Of a stretch of DNA of 64,000 bases, positions 9,110-17,565 are shown in pieces (the stretch's first letter is position 1; every line of letters starts with the position of its first letter). The translations under genes and the position numbers were made by a program. Source of the DNA: G963666535 sp963666535 (lineage in GTDB: Bacteria; Bacillota; Clostridia; Oscillospirales; Oscillospiraceae). The notes under the pieces are model-generated. The model was not told the DNA's origin. It made no database searches and worked only from the letters and a program-made list of their open reading frames with translations. The stretch lies in contig OY762913.1 of the NCBI GenBank assembly GCA_963666535.1, forward strand, positions 558,001 through 622,000, given 5' to 3'.

Positions 9110-9613
9110 TTAGATCGCGGCGGCAATGGCCTGATGGGGGAGCCAGTGCTGCACAAAATTGAGACGGAACACACGGGACACTTCCAGGACCGCGCATGCT
9201 TTATCAGCCAAACTTACCACAAAAGCTTCCCGGGAACGGGGCATCTTCTTGGCCAGCGGCCACATGTGGGAGATAATGATATTTTCCTCTTTGGGGGTCA
9301 GGTCCGGACACAGAACTTTGGCGTTTTGCAGGGCGGCCACAGGGTGGTCAAGGCATTGGTTGCCGGGGTGGGCGGTCTTGTCATGTCCATCATAAAGATA
9401 GAAGTCGTGCAGCAGACCGGCCCGCGCCGCCGCCATATAGTCCAGGTTAAGTCGGCGGGCCAGACGGTAGGAAACGTAGGAGACAAACACAGAATGATCA
9501 TAGGTCGTCACAGAAAAGTGATGCCGCCACTGCTTCATGGAGTGGACTTCGCTTGTTTCGATCACAGCAGAAATACAATCAATAAAACAATGCTGATTCA
9601 TATTATTACTCAT
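9110..9613 (-). CDS. HD-domain phosphohydrolase family protein
   Basis: Soluble 167-residue protein with an HD fold. Metal-binding signatures are H at SVTTYDHSVF near residue 38, the HD pair in GLLHDFYLYDGHD near residue 68 and H in IIISHMWPL near residue 115. The order H...HD...H is that of the metal-dependent phosphohydrolase superfamily. The substrate is unknown; short proteins of this type are often annotated HDIG or 'hydrolase'. The ATG at 9613 follows AAAGGAGCACC. It has its own terminator and is divergent from the CofE-like gene. Confidence 0.8.
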   Translation of the reverse strand: MSNNMNQHCFIDCISAVIETSEVHSMKQWRHHFSVTTYDHSVFVSYVSYRLARRLNLDYMAAARAGLLHDFYLYDGHDKTAHPGNQCLDHPVAALQNAKVLCPDLTPKEENIIISHMWPLAKKMPRSREAFVVSLADKACAVLEVSRVFRLNFVQHWLPHQAIAAAI

Positions 9614-9731
9614 TAAATGGTGCTCCTTTTTTGATTTAGACGCACTTAGTATAGCAGGGTGTTTTTGATTTGTCACTTGTTTTTTGAAAAAAACTGGGAT
9701 TTGTAAAAAAGTAACATTTTTGCAAAAAAAC

Positions 9732-9760
9732 TTGACAGGGTGTGCTGTGAGGTGTATAAG
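9732..9760 (+). promoter_or_regulatory. Sigma-A-type promoter for the CofE-like gene
   Basis: TTGACA (9732-9737), a 17-base spacer and TATAAG (9755-9760). A dispersed dyad, GTGTATAAGTGTAT against AATACACGCAATACAC (9753-9792), overlaps the -10 and start region and could be an operator. No cognate regulator can be named. Confidence 0.7.
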
Positions 9761-9840
9761 TGTATGAGCTAAAGTAATACACGCAATACACATAATGGCC
9801 GTTTGCGACCAAACATCAAATAAAGGAGAACACAGAACCA

Positions 9841-10598
9841 TGCAGGCAGAAGAAATGGGAGATGGCGCACTCTTTTGCGCCAACGAGGGCAAAAGCGTTG
9901 AGATATCGGTAGGGGAGCGGGTGTTTATCCGCCACGCCATCCAAACGCACTTTGTGCAGATCAGTGAAAGCTATATCGAGCTTGTCCGTCAATACGTGCA
10001 GCCGCTCTATCAGCCGGGCGATATTCTGTCCATCAGTGAAAAAGTGATTTCCCTGTGCCAAGGGCGTATTGTCCGCAAAAAAGAAATGCACCTGTCGCTG
10101 CTGGCCCGGATCCTGTCCCGCTTCGCGTCGCATTCCACGGCGGGCATCGGCGTGGACAGCCCGTGGAAAATGCAGTTTGCGATTGACCACTGCGGCGCTT
10201 GGGCCGTGCTTAAGGCGGCAATTTGCGCGGGTTGGGATAAACTGCGGGGCAAGCGGGGGACGTTTTACGAGATGGTGGACCCTGAAATAGCCGGCCTGGA
10301 TGGGTTTTATGACCATGTGTTTGAAGAATACGGCGAATATGGCATCCGTCTGCCGGCGGACCCCGGCGGTGTGTGTGATCAGATCTTTTCGGCCACGGGG
10401 GTCAAGGCGATGATCGTGGATGCCAACGATATTTCCCGTCTGCTGTTGGGGAAGGCCGCAACGCTCAAAGAGAGCCCAGAGGATCTCATGGGCATGATTT
10501 CCGATAATCCCGCGGGGCAGTCCCGCCAGCTTACCCCGTTTATCCTGATTCGGGAGAAAAAGCAAGAGGCCGATGCACCCACAGAGTCATTTGCATAA
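9841..10598 (+). CDS. CofE-like (F420-0:gamma-glutamyl ligase family) protein
   Basis: 252-residue cytosolic protein. The block YQPGDILSISEKVISLCQGRIV (about residues 57-78) matches the N-terminal signature of the F420:gamma-glutamyl ligase family. Later segments (STAGIGVDSPWKMQ, DPGGVCDQIFSATGVKAMIVDAND) also fit that fold. True CofE adds glutamates to coenzyme F420, a cofactor not expected in gut clostridia, and no other F420 gene is in the window. The ligase reaction is therefore not assigned. The start ATG at 9841 follows AAAGGAG at a rather long spacing; the Met at residue 6 is an alternative. Confidence 0.72.
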
Positions 10599-10684
10599 GC
10601 CAATTATATTCTATTATGATGAGAAATGCATGTCACCGAATATGGTTCAAAAGAGCACGAACAGATTATGGAAGGAGGGCGACT

Positions 10685-11050
10685 ATGCTTGACTTAAATT
10701 ATAGGGACTCCAGACCGATCTATGAACAAGTGAAGGACGGTCTGCGTAAGCTGGTCATTTCAGGGGCCCTCGCGCCGGATGAAAAGCTGCCATCAGTCCG
10801 CGTACTGGCAGGTTCGCTTGCAATTAATCCAAATACCATTCAAAAAGCGTATGAGGCGCTGGAGGCCGAGGGTTATGTCTACACCGTTTCGGGTCGGGGG
10901 ACGTTTGCCGCTGGGCAGGATGACGTAAACGCGGAGCGCCGCGCAAAGCTGCTCACCCAGTTCGACTCCATTGCGTCTGAATTGATCTTTTTGGGCGTTA
11001 GCACAAAGGAGTTGAAACAGCGGCTCAAAGAGGAGGAAGAAACAAAATGA
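10685..11050 (+). CDS. GntR-family (YtrA-type) transcriptional regulator
   Basis: 121-residue DNA-binding protein. The winged helix-turn-helix occupies residues 1-75 (PIYEQVKDGLRKLVISG, LPSVRVLAGSLAINPNTIQ, GYVYTVSGRGTFA). Only a short helical tail follows, which is the YtrA subgroup layout. Members usually repress an ABC transporter in the same operon. Here the stop overlaps the start of the ABC ATPase by four bases (ATGA type). The ATG at 10685 is chosen because GGAAGGAGGGCGACT precedes it. The effector is unknown. Confidence 0.92.
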   Translation: MLDLNYRDSRPIYEQVKDGLRKLVISGALAPDEKLPSVRVLAGSLAINPNTIQKAYEALEAEGYVYTVSGRGTFAAGQDDVNAERRAKLLTQFDSIASELIFLGVSTKELKQRLKEEEETK

Positions 11051-11949
11051 TACAAGTAAACAACGTGATCAAAACCTTTGACGGGTTTCGCGCGCTGGAC
11101 GGCTTGACGATGACGGTGCAAAAGGGCTGTGTCTATGGTCTTGTGGGGCCAAACGGCGCAGGGAAATCCACCATTTTGCGCCATATTACTGGGATATACC
11201 GCCAGGATTCGGGCGAGGTGCTGGTAGATGGGCAGCCTGTGTATGAAAATCCCGCGGTGAAAGCCAGGATGGCCACCATTCCAGACGAATTGTACCATTT
11301 TATGTCCGCGTCAACAAGGGATATGATGCTTCTCTACAAGGGGCTGTATCCCCAGTTTGACAAGGAGCGGTACGAAAAGCTGAAGGAAGTATTTTCGACA
11401 GTAAATGAAAAGCAGCCGATCCGCCGCCTATCCAAGGGAATGCAGAAGCAGTCGGCCTTTTGGCTTGCCATGTGTCTAAACCCCCAGCTTCTCGTGCTGG
11501 ATGAGCCGGTGGACGGGCTGGATCCGGTGATGCGCCGGCAGGTGTGGAGCCTGCTGATGGGGGATGTGGCCCAAAAGGGAACCACAGTATTGGTTTCCTC
11601 CCACAACCTGCGGGAGCTGGAGGATGTGTGTGACCACGTGGGGATCCTGAACCATGGCAAGGTTTTGCTGGAGCGGTCTTTGGTAGACCTGCAGGAAAAC
11701 ATGGTGAAAATCCAGATTGTGTTTCAGCAGCGGGAACTGCCGCAGCTGCCCGAGGAACTGAATGTCCTGAGCGTCAATCAGGTGGGACGCATCCATACCA
11801 TCATTGTCCGGGGGAGCGCCGACATGGTCAAAACGCGGCTTGCCGGCTTCAACCCCATTTTGATGGAAGCCCTGCCCCTCACACTAGAGGAGATCTTTAT
11901 TTACGAGCTGGGAGGTGAGGACTATGCGGTCCGTGACATCGTGCTTTAA
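11047..11949 (+). CDS. ABC transporter ATP-binding protein
   Basis: 300-residue ATPase of an ABC exporter-like complex. Walker A is GPNGAGKST (residues about 36-44). The signature motif is degenerate (RLSKGMQKQ), as in YtrB/YhcH-type ATPases, Walker B is LLVLDEPVDGLDP near 155 and the switch His is in SSHNL near 190. The C-terminal 90 residues form the extension typical of this subgroup. It overlaps the regulator before it and the permease after it, so the three form one translation-coupled operon. The substrate cannot be inferred. Confidence 0.92.
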   Translation: MIQVNNVIKTFDGFRALDGLTMTVQKGCVYGLVGPNGAGKSTILRHITGIYRQDSGEVLVDGQPVYENPAVKARMATIPDELYHFMSASTRDMMLLYKGLYPQFDKERYEKLKEVFSTVNEKQPIRRLSKGMQKQSAFWLAMCLNPQLLVLDEPVDGLDPVMRRQVWSLLMGDVAQKGTTVLVSSHNLRELEDVCDHVGILNHGKVLLERSLVDLQENMVKIQIVFQQRELPQLPEELNVLSVNQVGRIHTIIVRGSADMVKTRLAGFNPILMEALPLTLEEIFIYELGGEDYAVRDIVL

Positions 11950-13903
11950 CAGCGCCCTTTTTAAAAAGAACATGACCCGCTTTTGGCCCCTTTCTGCGCT
12001 TTATTGTGTGTTCTGGCTGTTTGCGCTGCCCGGGAATATTCTGATTAACGGAAGGGACGGCTACCGAACAACGTGGGATTTGATTTCTGAGGTGCCGTTG
12101 GAAATGCTGCAGCTTGGTGTGGGTGTGGCGATGGTGATCGGCATTGCCTGTGCCGCGGCGGTGTTTTCCTATCTGATCAATGCCCGGGCCAACAATTTTA
12201 TCCACGCCTTGCCCGTCCGGCGGGAGGGGCTTTTCCTGACGAATTACGTATCAGGTTTGTGTCTGTTCCTGATTCCCCACGGAATCACGCTGCTGCTGTC
12301 TATGGCGGCGGAACTGACGCTTTCCCGGCAGAGTTTTCTTGTCTTGCTGGAATGGTTTGCGCTGCAGAGTTTGCTGTGCCTGTTTTTCTACTCCTTTGGC
12401 GTGTTCTGCGTCATGTTTACTGGCCATCCCCTGGCGCTGGGACTGTTCTACGGAATTCTGAGCGCGTTACCCGACGTGCTTTATGTTGCCTTAAACGAGA
12501 TATTTTCCCTGTTTACATTTGGATATACCCACACCGATGGAGTTGAACTTGTGGCCCAGTGGCTTACCCCAGCGGTCAATCTGTGGGAAAATTTATACAT
12601 CTTTACCTCCGACACTCAGGCCCCGCAGGTGACGCTGTCGGGCATAGACACCATCTTGATTTACGCCGGTGTGGGCTTGGTGCTTACCGTGTGCGCCCTG
12701 TTGCTTTACCGCCGTCGTGCCAGCGAGAGCGCGGGCGATGTGGTTACCTTTTCGGTGGTGCGGCCTATTTTCAAATACGGCGTGGGCTTTACCGCCGCCA
12801 TGACCGTTGGCCTGGCAATCTACGCCATGCTGTTCAGCTATTCCAACAGGAGTGCATGGGGCTTGCTTGGCTGCATGCTGCTGATGGGAATGATCGGATA
12901 TTTCATCGCAGAGATGCTGCTGCACAAATCGCTGCGGGTGTTCCATGCCCGTGCCTGGGGCGGATGCGCGGCCTTGCTGGCGGTACTTGTTGCCATCTCC
13001 TGCTCGATGCAGTTTGACCTATTCGGTGTGGAATCCCGTGTTCCGGCAGTGGATAAGGTTGTCTCGGTGTATGTTTCCGGGCTGGACTCCGCACCCTATG
13101 ACGGTGGCAGCTGGCTGCACTGCGAATTCACCGATCCGGAGGAGATTGCCGCCGTTCTGGCCATCCATCAGACCATTGTATCCCATAAAGAAGAGATTGA
13201 AGATACGCCACAACAATGGAACCAAGATGAGACAGATTATGATCAGGGAATTACTTACATATCCTTTTCGGTTGAATACACAATGACGGACGGATCCACA
13301 CTCTGGCGCAGATATGACAGCGTGCCCTTGGTGGAACAGGATCTGGAAGAGAAGGACTCCGTTGCCCATTATGTAAATGTATTTTTAAACCGGCCCGCCG
13401 TGGTTGCAGAGGCATATGGTCTGGATGACGTGGATGCGACCGCCCTTTCCTCCATTTCCCTTGATTTTTACGGGGATGAGCACCGGGCCGACACCAATCG
13501 GGAAGTAGACAGCATCTCCGACCGCGAGGCAGTCTGGAATGCGGTGCATGCCGACTTTGCGGAAGGGAATCTGGGTGTCCGCTATTTGTTTGAAAATGAG
13601 GATAGGCAGCAAAACACCTGCTGGAATGATTTGTCCATCGAATGGCGCATGCCGGAAGTAGCCAAGTCTACGCTTGCGCTTTCCCTAAAGGACGAAGCCC
13701 CCACCGAATACACCTACAACAGCATGATCATTACGATGACGCCAAACGCGGTGCACACCATTGCCGCGCTTACCGCGGCCGGCGTTTTAAATGATGACTA
13801 TGGACTGGACACAAATGCGTCCATTGCCGCAAGTACCCCCACCGGTGCTCTGAGCGACGACTATGAGCTGGTCACGAGTGGCACGGTCACTCATGAGGAT
13901 TGA
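11924..13903 (+). CDS. ABC transporter permease (YtrC/D-like, with large C-terminal soluble part)
   Basis: 659-residue membrane protein from the ATG at 11924, preceded by GGAGGTGAGG; an in-frame GTG at 11915 is possible. About eight hydrophobic segments fill residues 15-370 (for example YCVFWLFALPGNIL, GVGVAMVIGIACAAAVFSYL, FGVFCVMFTGHPLALGLF). The remaining roughly 290 residues are hydrophilic and acidic, probably outside the membrane. It is translation-coupled to the ATPase. The final 40 residues contain a loose internal repeat (LNDDYGLD.../LSDDYELV). The family is clear from context, the substrate is not. Confidence 0.85.
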   Translation: MRSVTSCFNSALFKKNMTRFWPLSALYCVFWLFALPGNILINGRDGYRTTWDLISEVPLEMLQLGVGVAMVIGIACAAAVFSYLINARANNFIHALPVRREGLFLTNYVSGLCLFLIPHGITLLLSMAAELTLSRQSFLVLLEWFALQSLLCLFFYSFGVFCVMFTGHPLALGLFYGILSALPDVLYVALNEIFSLFTFGYTHTDGVELVAQWLTPAVNLWENLYIFTSDTQAPQVTLSGIDTILIYAGVGLVLTVCALLLYRRRASESAGDVVTFSVVRPIFKYGVGFTAAMTVGLAIYAMLFSYSNRSAWGLLGCMLLMGMIGYFIAEMLLHKSLRVFHARAWGGCAALLAVLVAISCSMQFDLFGVESRVPAVDKVVSVYVSGLDSAPYDGGSWLHCEFTDPEEIAAVLAIHQTIVSHKEEIEDTPQQWNQDETDYDQGITYISFSVEYTMTDGSTLWRRYDSVPLVEQDLEEKDSVAHYVNVFLNRPAVVAEAYGLDDVDATALSSISLDFYGDEHRADTNREVDSISDREAVWNAVHADFAEGNLGVRYLFENEDRQQNTCWNDLSIEWRMPEVAKSTLALSLKDEAPTEYTYNSMIITMTPNAVHTIAALTAAGVLNDDYGLDTNASIAASTPTGALSDDYELVTSGTVTHED

Positions 13904-13929
13904 CCTGACGTTTTCTTACTCTCTCTTCG

Positions 13930-13957
13930 AAAGGGCGGGCCGGTTGGCCTGCCCTTT
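13930..13957 (+). terminator. Hairpin terminator after the ABC operon
   Basis: AAAGGGCGGGCC pairs with GGCCTGCCCTTT (one non-canonical position) around GGTT. The T tract is short (TTTCCT), so its efficiency is uncertain. Confidence 0.55.
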
Positions 13958-14121
13958 CCTGCATGCGGTGCAGAAGGGCAAAGAGAGGGAAAACAGGCAA
14001 AAGAGTGTTAAACTTTTAACTTTCCATGTGAAATAGTATGAAAAGTCCGTTTTTGTGAATAAAACACAAAAAGCGAGGGGAAAGTTTGGTCAGGAATGGA
14101 GAAAAAGGCACTCCCGTTCGG

Positions 14122-14150
14122 TTGATTTTTAGTAACTGGGGGAATATAAT
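14122..14150 (+). promoter_or_regulatory. Promoter of the thiolase gene
   Basis: TTGATT (14122-14127), a 17-base spacer and a perfect TATAAT (14145-14150). The leader to the thiolase ATG is about 65 bases. No riboswitch-like structure was recognised in it. Confidence 0.75.
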
Positions 14151-14219
14151 TTATACTTGTGAAAGATCGTGAATAGAGTCGCTATTCTACACTTAAATAA
14201 CATTTGGAGGGCAATTTTC

Positions 14220-15419
14220 ATGAGAGAGATCTATGTTGTAAACTGCTGCCGCACCGCTGTAGGTGCTTACGGCGGAAGCCTGAAGGACACCCCCGCTGCA
14301 AAGCTGGGCGGCGTCGTCATTAAGGAAGTTTTGAGCCGCGCCGGCGTCAAAGCCGAGAACGTGGATGAGGTTATGTTCGGTTGCGCGCTGACTGCCGCAC
14401 AGGGCCAGAACGTGGCTCGTCAGGCCGCCATTTTTGGCGGTGTACCCAACGAGGTTCCCGCTTACACCATCGGCATGGTCTGCGGTTCCGGCATGAAGGC
14501 CGTGATTGAAGGCGCTCGCGCGATCGCTTCCGGCGACGCTGAGCTTATCATTGCCGGCGGCTGTGAAAACATGTCCGCTGCCCCCTATGCTTTGCCCGAC
14601 GCGCGTTGGGGCGCCCGCATGTTTGACAAGACCCTGGTAGACACCATGGTTCGAGACGGCCTGTGGGATGCGTTTAACAACTACCACATGGGAACCACCG
14701 CTGAGAACATCTGCGACCAGTGGAACATCACCCGTGAGGAGCTGGACGCTTTTGCACTGTCCTCTCAGCAGAAGTGCGCCGCGGCTCAGCAGACTGGCAA
14801 GTTCAATGACGAAATCGTCCCTGTTCTGATCAAGAAGAAGAAGGAAACCGTTGAGTTCAAGGTGGACGAGTTCCCGAAGAACGACACCACGGCAGAGGGC
14901 TTGGCCAAGCTGCGCGGCGCCTTCCCTGTAGGCCCCGACTCCAAGGCTGACCCCCGCGTTACCGCAGGCAACGCTTCCGGCGTGAACGACGGCGCTGCCG
15001 CTGTGGTGCTGGCTTCCAAAGAAGCGGTGGAGAAGTACGGTTTGAAGCCCATGGCTAAGCTGCTCAGCTGGGGGCAGGGCGGCGTCGATCCCAAAATTAT
15101 GGGTACCGGCCCCATCCCCGCTTCCCGCAACGCTATGGCTAAGATTAATGCAAAGATCGAGGACATGGATCTCATCGAGGCCAACGAGGCATTTGCCGCG
15201 CAGTCCATTGCTGTCGCCCGCGAGCTGAAGTTTGACATGAGCAAGGTCAACGTCAACGGCGGTGCCCTGGCGATCGGTCACCCTGTGGGCTGCTCCGGCG
15301 CCCGCATCATCTGCACCCTGCTTCATGAGATGGAGAAGCGCCCCGCGGCCAAGAAGGGCCTTGCCACCCTGTGCATCGGCGGCGGCATGGGTGTTGCCAC
15401 AATCTTCGAGAAGTGCTGA
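14220..15419 (+). CDS. thlA: Acetyl-CoA C-acetyltransferase (thiolase)
   Basis: Condenses two acetyl-CoA to acetoacetyl-CoA, the entry step to butyrate-type fermentation, or runs in reverse. 399 residues is the usual length. Catalytic residues are visible: Cys88 in GMVCGSGMKA, His354 in IGHPVGCSG and Cys385 in TLCIGGGMG. The start is the ATG at 14220 preceded by GGAGGGC; upstream in-frame codons have no binding site. Its own promoter and terminator make it monocistronic. Two CoA-transferase genes follow, which fits short-chain acyl-CoA metabolism. The codon use is strongly biased, as in a highly expressed gene. Confidence 0.95.
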   Translation: MREIYVVNCCRTAVGAYGGSLKDTPAAKLGGVVIKEVLSRAGVKAENVDEVMFGCALTAAQGQNVARQAAIFGGVPNEVPAYTIGMVCGSGMKAVIEGARAIASGDAELIIAGGCENMSAAPYALPDARWGARMFDKTLVDTMVRDGLWDAFNNYHMGTTAENICDQWNITREELDAFALSSQQKCAAAQQTGKFNDEIVPVLIKKKKETVEFKVDEFPKNDTTAEGLAKLRGAFPVGPDSKADPRVTAGNASGVNDGAAAVVLASKEAVEKYGLKPMAKLLSWGQGGVDPKIMGTGPIPASRNAMAKINAKIEDMDLIEANEAFAAQSIAVARELKFDMSKVNVNGGALAIGHPVGCSGARIICTLLHEMEKRPAAKKGLATLCIGGGMGVATIFEKC

Positions 15420-15446
15420 TCTGACAGCAGAAAACACCGCATGTTT

Positions 15447-15478
15447 GGGCGCAAGGGGCAAACCCCTTGCGCCCTTTT
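15447..15478 (+). terminator. Rho-independent terminator of the thiolase gene
   Basis: Perfect 12-bp stem GGGCGCAAGGGG/CCCCTTGCGCCC with a CAAA loop, followed by TTTT. Confidence 0.9.
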
Positions 15479-15479
15479 A

Positions 15480-15508
15480 TTGACTTTTTTTCCAAATGCA
15501 GATATGAT
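15480..15508 (+). promoter_or_regulatory. Promoter of the CoA-transferase genes
   Basis: TTGACT (15480-15485), 17 bases, TATGAT (15503-15508). The -35 box starts immediately after the T tract of the thiolase terminator. Confidence 0.65.
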
Positions 15509-15564
15509 ATGATTAATTTTTCAGCAGGGAAATAGGCAGACCATGACACGAGGAGGAGATCCTT

Positions 15565-16239
15565 ATGAACAAAATAAGTTCCATTGAGTCCGCTGCGGAC
15601 AGGGTGAAAGATGGCATGACGATTATGGTGGGCGGCTTTATGGGGTGCGGAAATCCCCATAAGATGGTGGATCAGCTGATCGCAACCGGCGTGAAGGATC
15701 TGACACTGATTGCCGCCGATGCGGGCAAGACCGACTACGGCATTGGCAAGCTGGTGGATCACAAGCGAGTGAAAAAGCTTATCACCTCTCACATCGGGCT
15801 CAATCCCAACGCGGGGCTTCAAATGAACACCGGCCAGCTTGAGGTGGTGCTCGTCCCCCAGGGCACGCTGGTGGAGCGCATTCGGGCGGGTGGCTTTGGC
15901 TTGGGGGGTATCCTGACGCCCACAGGGGTTGGCACCCTGGTGGCCGAAGGGAAGCAGACCTTAGTCGTCGGCGGCAAAGAGTACCTGGTGGAGGAGCCGC
16001 TGCGGGCTGACATTGCCCTGATCTGCGGCTACTGGGTGGATAAGGTTGGAAATGTTTGGTACAAGGGAACGACAAAGAACTTCAATCAGGTTATGGCCAC
16101 AGCCGCCGACCTGGTGATCTGCGAAGCTGACCATGTGGTGGAGCCGGGCAGCATCAAGCCGGAAAATGTGGCAACGCCCGGGATTTTCGTTCATTATATT
16201 GTGGATGGGGGTGCCTTGCGGGATGATGGACAGGAATGA
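15565..16239 (+). CDS. CoA-transferase subunit A (3-oxoacid/butyrate-acetoacetate type)
   Basis: 224-residue subunit of a heteromeric family I CoA-transferase that moves CoA between short-chain acids. The opening KDGMTIMVGGFMGCGNPHKMVDQL is the subunit A signature (GGF.GCG.P). The block RIRAGGFGLGGILTPTGVGT and the late YCTK-like region WYKGTTKNFNQVMATAADLVI also match. The ATG follows CACGAGGAGATCCTT. It overlaps subunit B by 14 bases. The acceptor acid (acetate, acetoacetate, butyrate) cannot be read from the sequence. Proximity to a thiolase suggests acetoacetyl-CoA or butyrate metabolism. Confidence 0.92.
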   Translation: MNKISSIESAADRVKDGMTIMVGGFMGCGNPHKMVDQLIATGVKDLTLIAADAGKTDYGIGKLVDHKRVKKLITSHIGLNPNAGLQMNTGQLEVVLVPQGTLVERIRAGGFGLGGILTPTGVGTLVAEGKQTLVVGGKEYLVEEPLRADIALICGYWVDKVGNVWYKGTTKNFNQVMATAADLVICEADHVVEPGSIKPENVATPGIFVHYIVDGGALRDDGQE

Positions 16240-16915
16240 GATGAAAAGCTTGATTGCCACCCGTGCCGCGCGGGAACTGCGGGACGGCGACGTAGTCAAT
16301 TTGGGGATCGGCATTCCGACTCGTGTGGCGGGACATATCCCTGAGGGAGTCCACGTTACCCTACACTCGGAAGATGGCATCCTGGGAGTCGGACCCCGAC
16401 CCGTTCCCGCCGAAGAGCAGCCGGAGTATATCGTGGACGCAGGCGGTGTGCCCGCAAAATGCGAGAAAGGCGGCTGCTATATTGACAGCGCTACCTCATT
16501 TGCCATTGCCCGGGGCGGGCATCTTGACATCACCATTTTAGGCAGTCTTGAGGTGGACGAGCAGGGCAGTCTTGCCAACTGGATCATTCCGGGTAAAAAA
16601 GTGCCGGGGATGGGCGGCGCCATGGATTTGCTGGTGGGAGCAAAGAAAGTGATTGTCGCCATGACGCATTGTACGGCGCACGGCGGCATTAAAATTCGCA
16701 AACGATGTACGCTGCCGTTTACGGCGCTGCACTGTGTCAGCCGGATCATTACCGAGATGGGCGTGATGGATGTCACACCCAAGGGCTTGATGCTTGTGGA
16801 GTATAATCCCGCCTACACGGTGGAGCAAATTCGAAACGCCACCGAGGCCGAACTTATGATCAGCCCAAACCTGAAGGAGCTGGAGCCGCTGATGACCGAA
16901 TCCAGCGGAATATAA
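16226..16915 (+). CDS. CoA-transferase subunit B
   Basis: Partner of subunit A, carrying the catalytic glutamate. 229 residues from the ATG at 16226; alternatives are 16223 and 16241. The N-terminal block RDGDVVNLGIGIPTRVA and the catalytic loop HSEDGILGVGPRP are family hallmarks. The Glu of SEDG corresponds to the usual SENG glutamate, with Asp replacing Asn. The protein also contains GGAMDLLVGAKKVIVAMTH and the C-terminal EYNPAYTVEQI. Translation-coupled to subunit A. Confidence 0.92.
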   Translation: MDRNEMKSLIATRAARELRDGDVVNLGIGIPTRVAGHIPEGVHVTLHSEDGILGVGPRPVPAEEQPEYIVDAGGVPAKCEKGGCYIDSATSFAIARGGHLDITILGSLEVDEQGSLANWIIPGKKVPGMGGAMDLLVGAKKVIVAMTHCTAHGGIKIRKRCTLPFTALHCVSRIITEMGVMDVTPKGLMLVEYNPAYTVEQIRNATEAELMISPNLKELEPLMTESSGI

Positions 16916-16962
16916 AACACCCCCCGGAAACGGCCTTGCGGCGCTTTCCGGGGGGATGTTTG
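16914..16962. terminator. Bidirectional terminator between CoA-transferase and mntP
   Basis: AACACCCCCCGGAAA (16916-16930) pairs with TTTCCGGGGGGATGTT (16945-16960). It serves convergent genes on both strands. Confidence 0.85.
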
Positions 16963-16965
16963 CTG

Positions 16966-17520
16966 TCAGGAGAAAAACAGGTGCTCGATCAGAATTTTTG
17001 CGCCGATGCCGATCAGCACCACGCCGCCCACCAGTTCCGCGCGCTTTTGGAACAGACCACCCAGACGGCTGCCGACCATGCCGCCCACAACGGACAGGAA
17101 AAAGGCGACAAGGCCGATGACTGTTGCCGACAAAAAAATATTGACCTCCATAAAAGCCATGGAAACGCCAACGGCCAGTGCGTCGATACTGGTGGCGATA
17201 GCCAGCAGACATAGGCGCTTTGGCGACAGGTCTGGGGCGGCCGCTTCGGCGTCCTCGTGAAAGGAGCCATAAATCATTCTGCTGCCAATTAACGCCAGCA
17301 GTCCAAAGGCAACGAAGTGGTCTACCGATTCAATATAGCCGCTGACGCTTGTACCCAGAAACCAGCCGAGCAGCGGCATGGCAAACTGAAACCCACCGAA
17401 CCAAAGAGCCATTTTCACCGCGTCTTTCGGACGAAAACCGGGAACGGAGATGCCGCTGGAAACCGAGACTGCAAATGCGTCTAAAGCCAAACTGACGGCG
17501 ATTAGAAAAACGGAAATCAT
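16966..17520 (-). CDS. mntP: Manganese efflux pump MntP
   Basis: Small inner-membrane exporter of 184 residues with six hydrophobic helices. The two acidic motifs of the MntP family are visible: LALDAFAVSVSSG at residues 10-22 and TSIDALAVGVSMAF near 110. Glycine-rich helices such as GGMVGSRLGG and GGVVLIGIGAKILIEH follow. The ATG at 17520 is preferred over TTG at 17526. No yybP-type manganese riboswitch is possible in the 45 bases upstream, so it may be co-transcribed with the glycosidase gene or expressed from within it. Confidence 0.93.
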   Translation of the reverse strand: MISVFLIAVSLALDAFAVSVSSGISVPGFRPKDAVKMALWFGGFQFAMPLLGWFLGTSVSGYIESVDHFVAFGLLALIGSRMIYGSFHEDAEAAAPDLSPKRLCLLAIATSIDALAVGVSMAFMEVNIFLSATVIGLVAFFLSVVGGMVGSRLGGLFQKRAELVGGVVLIGIGAKILIEHLFFS

Positions 17521-17565
17521 GTTCAATACAACCTTTACCTAAATAAAATGTAGAAAAATAGGGGG

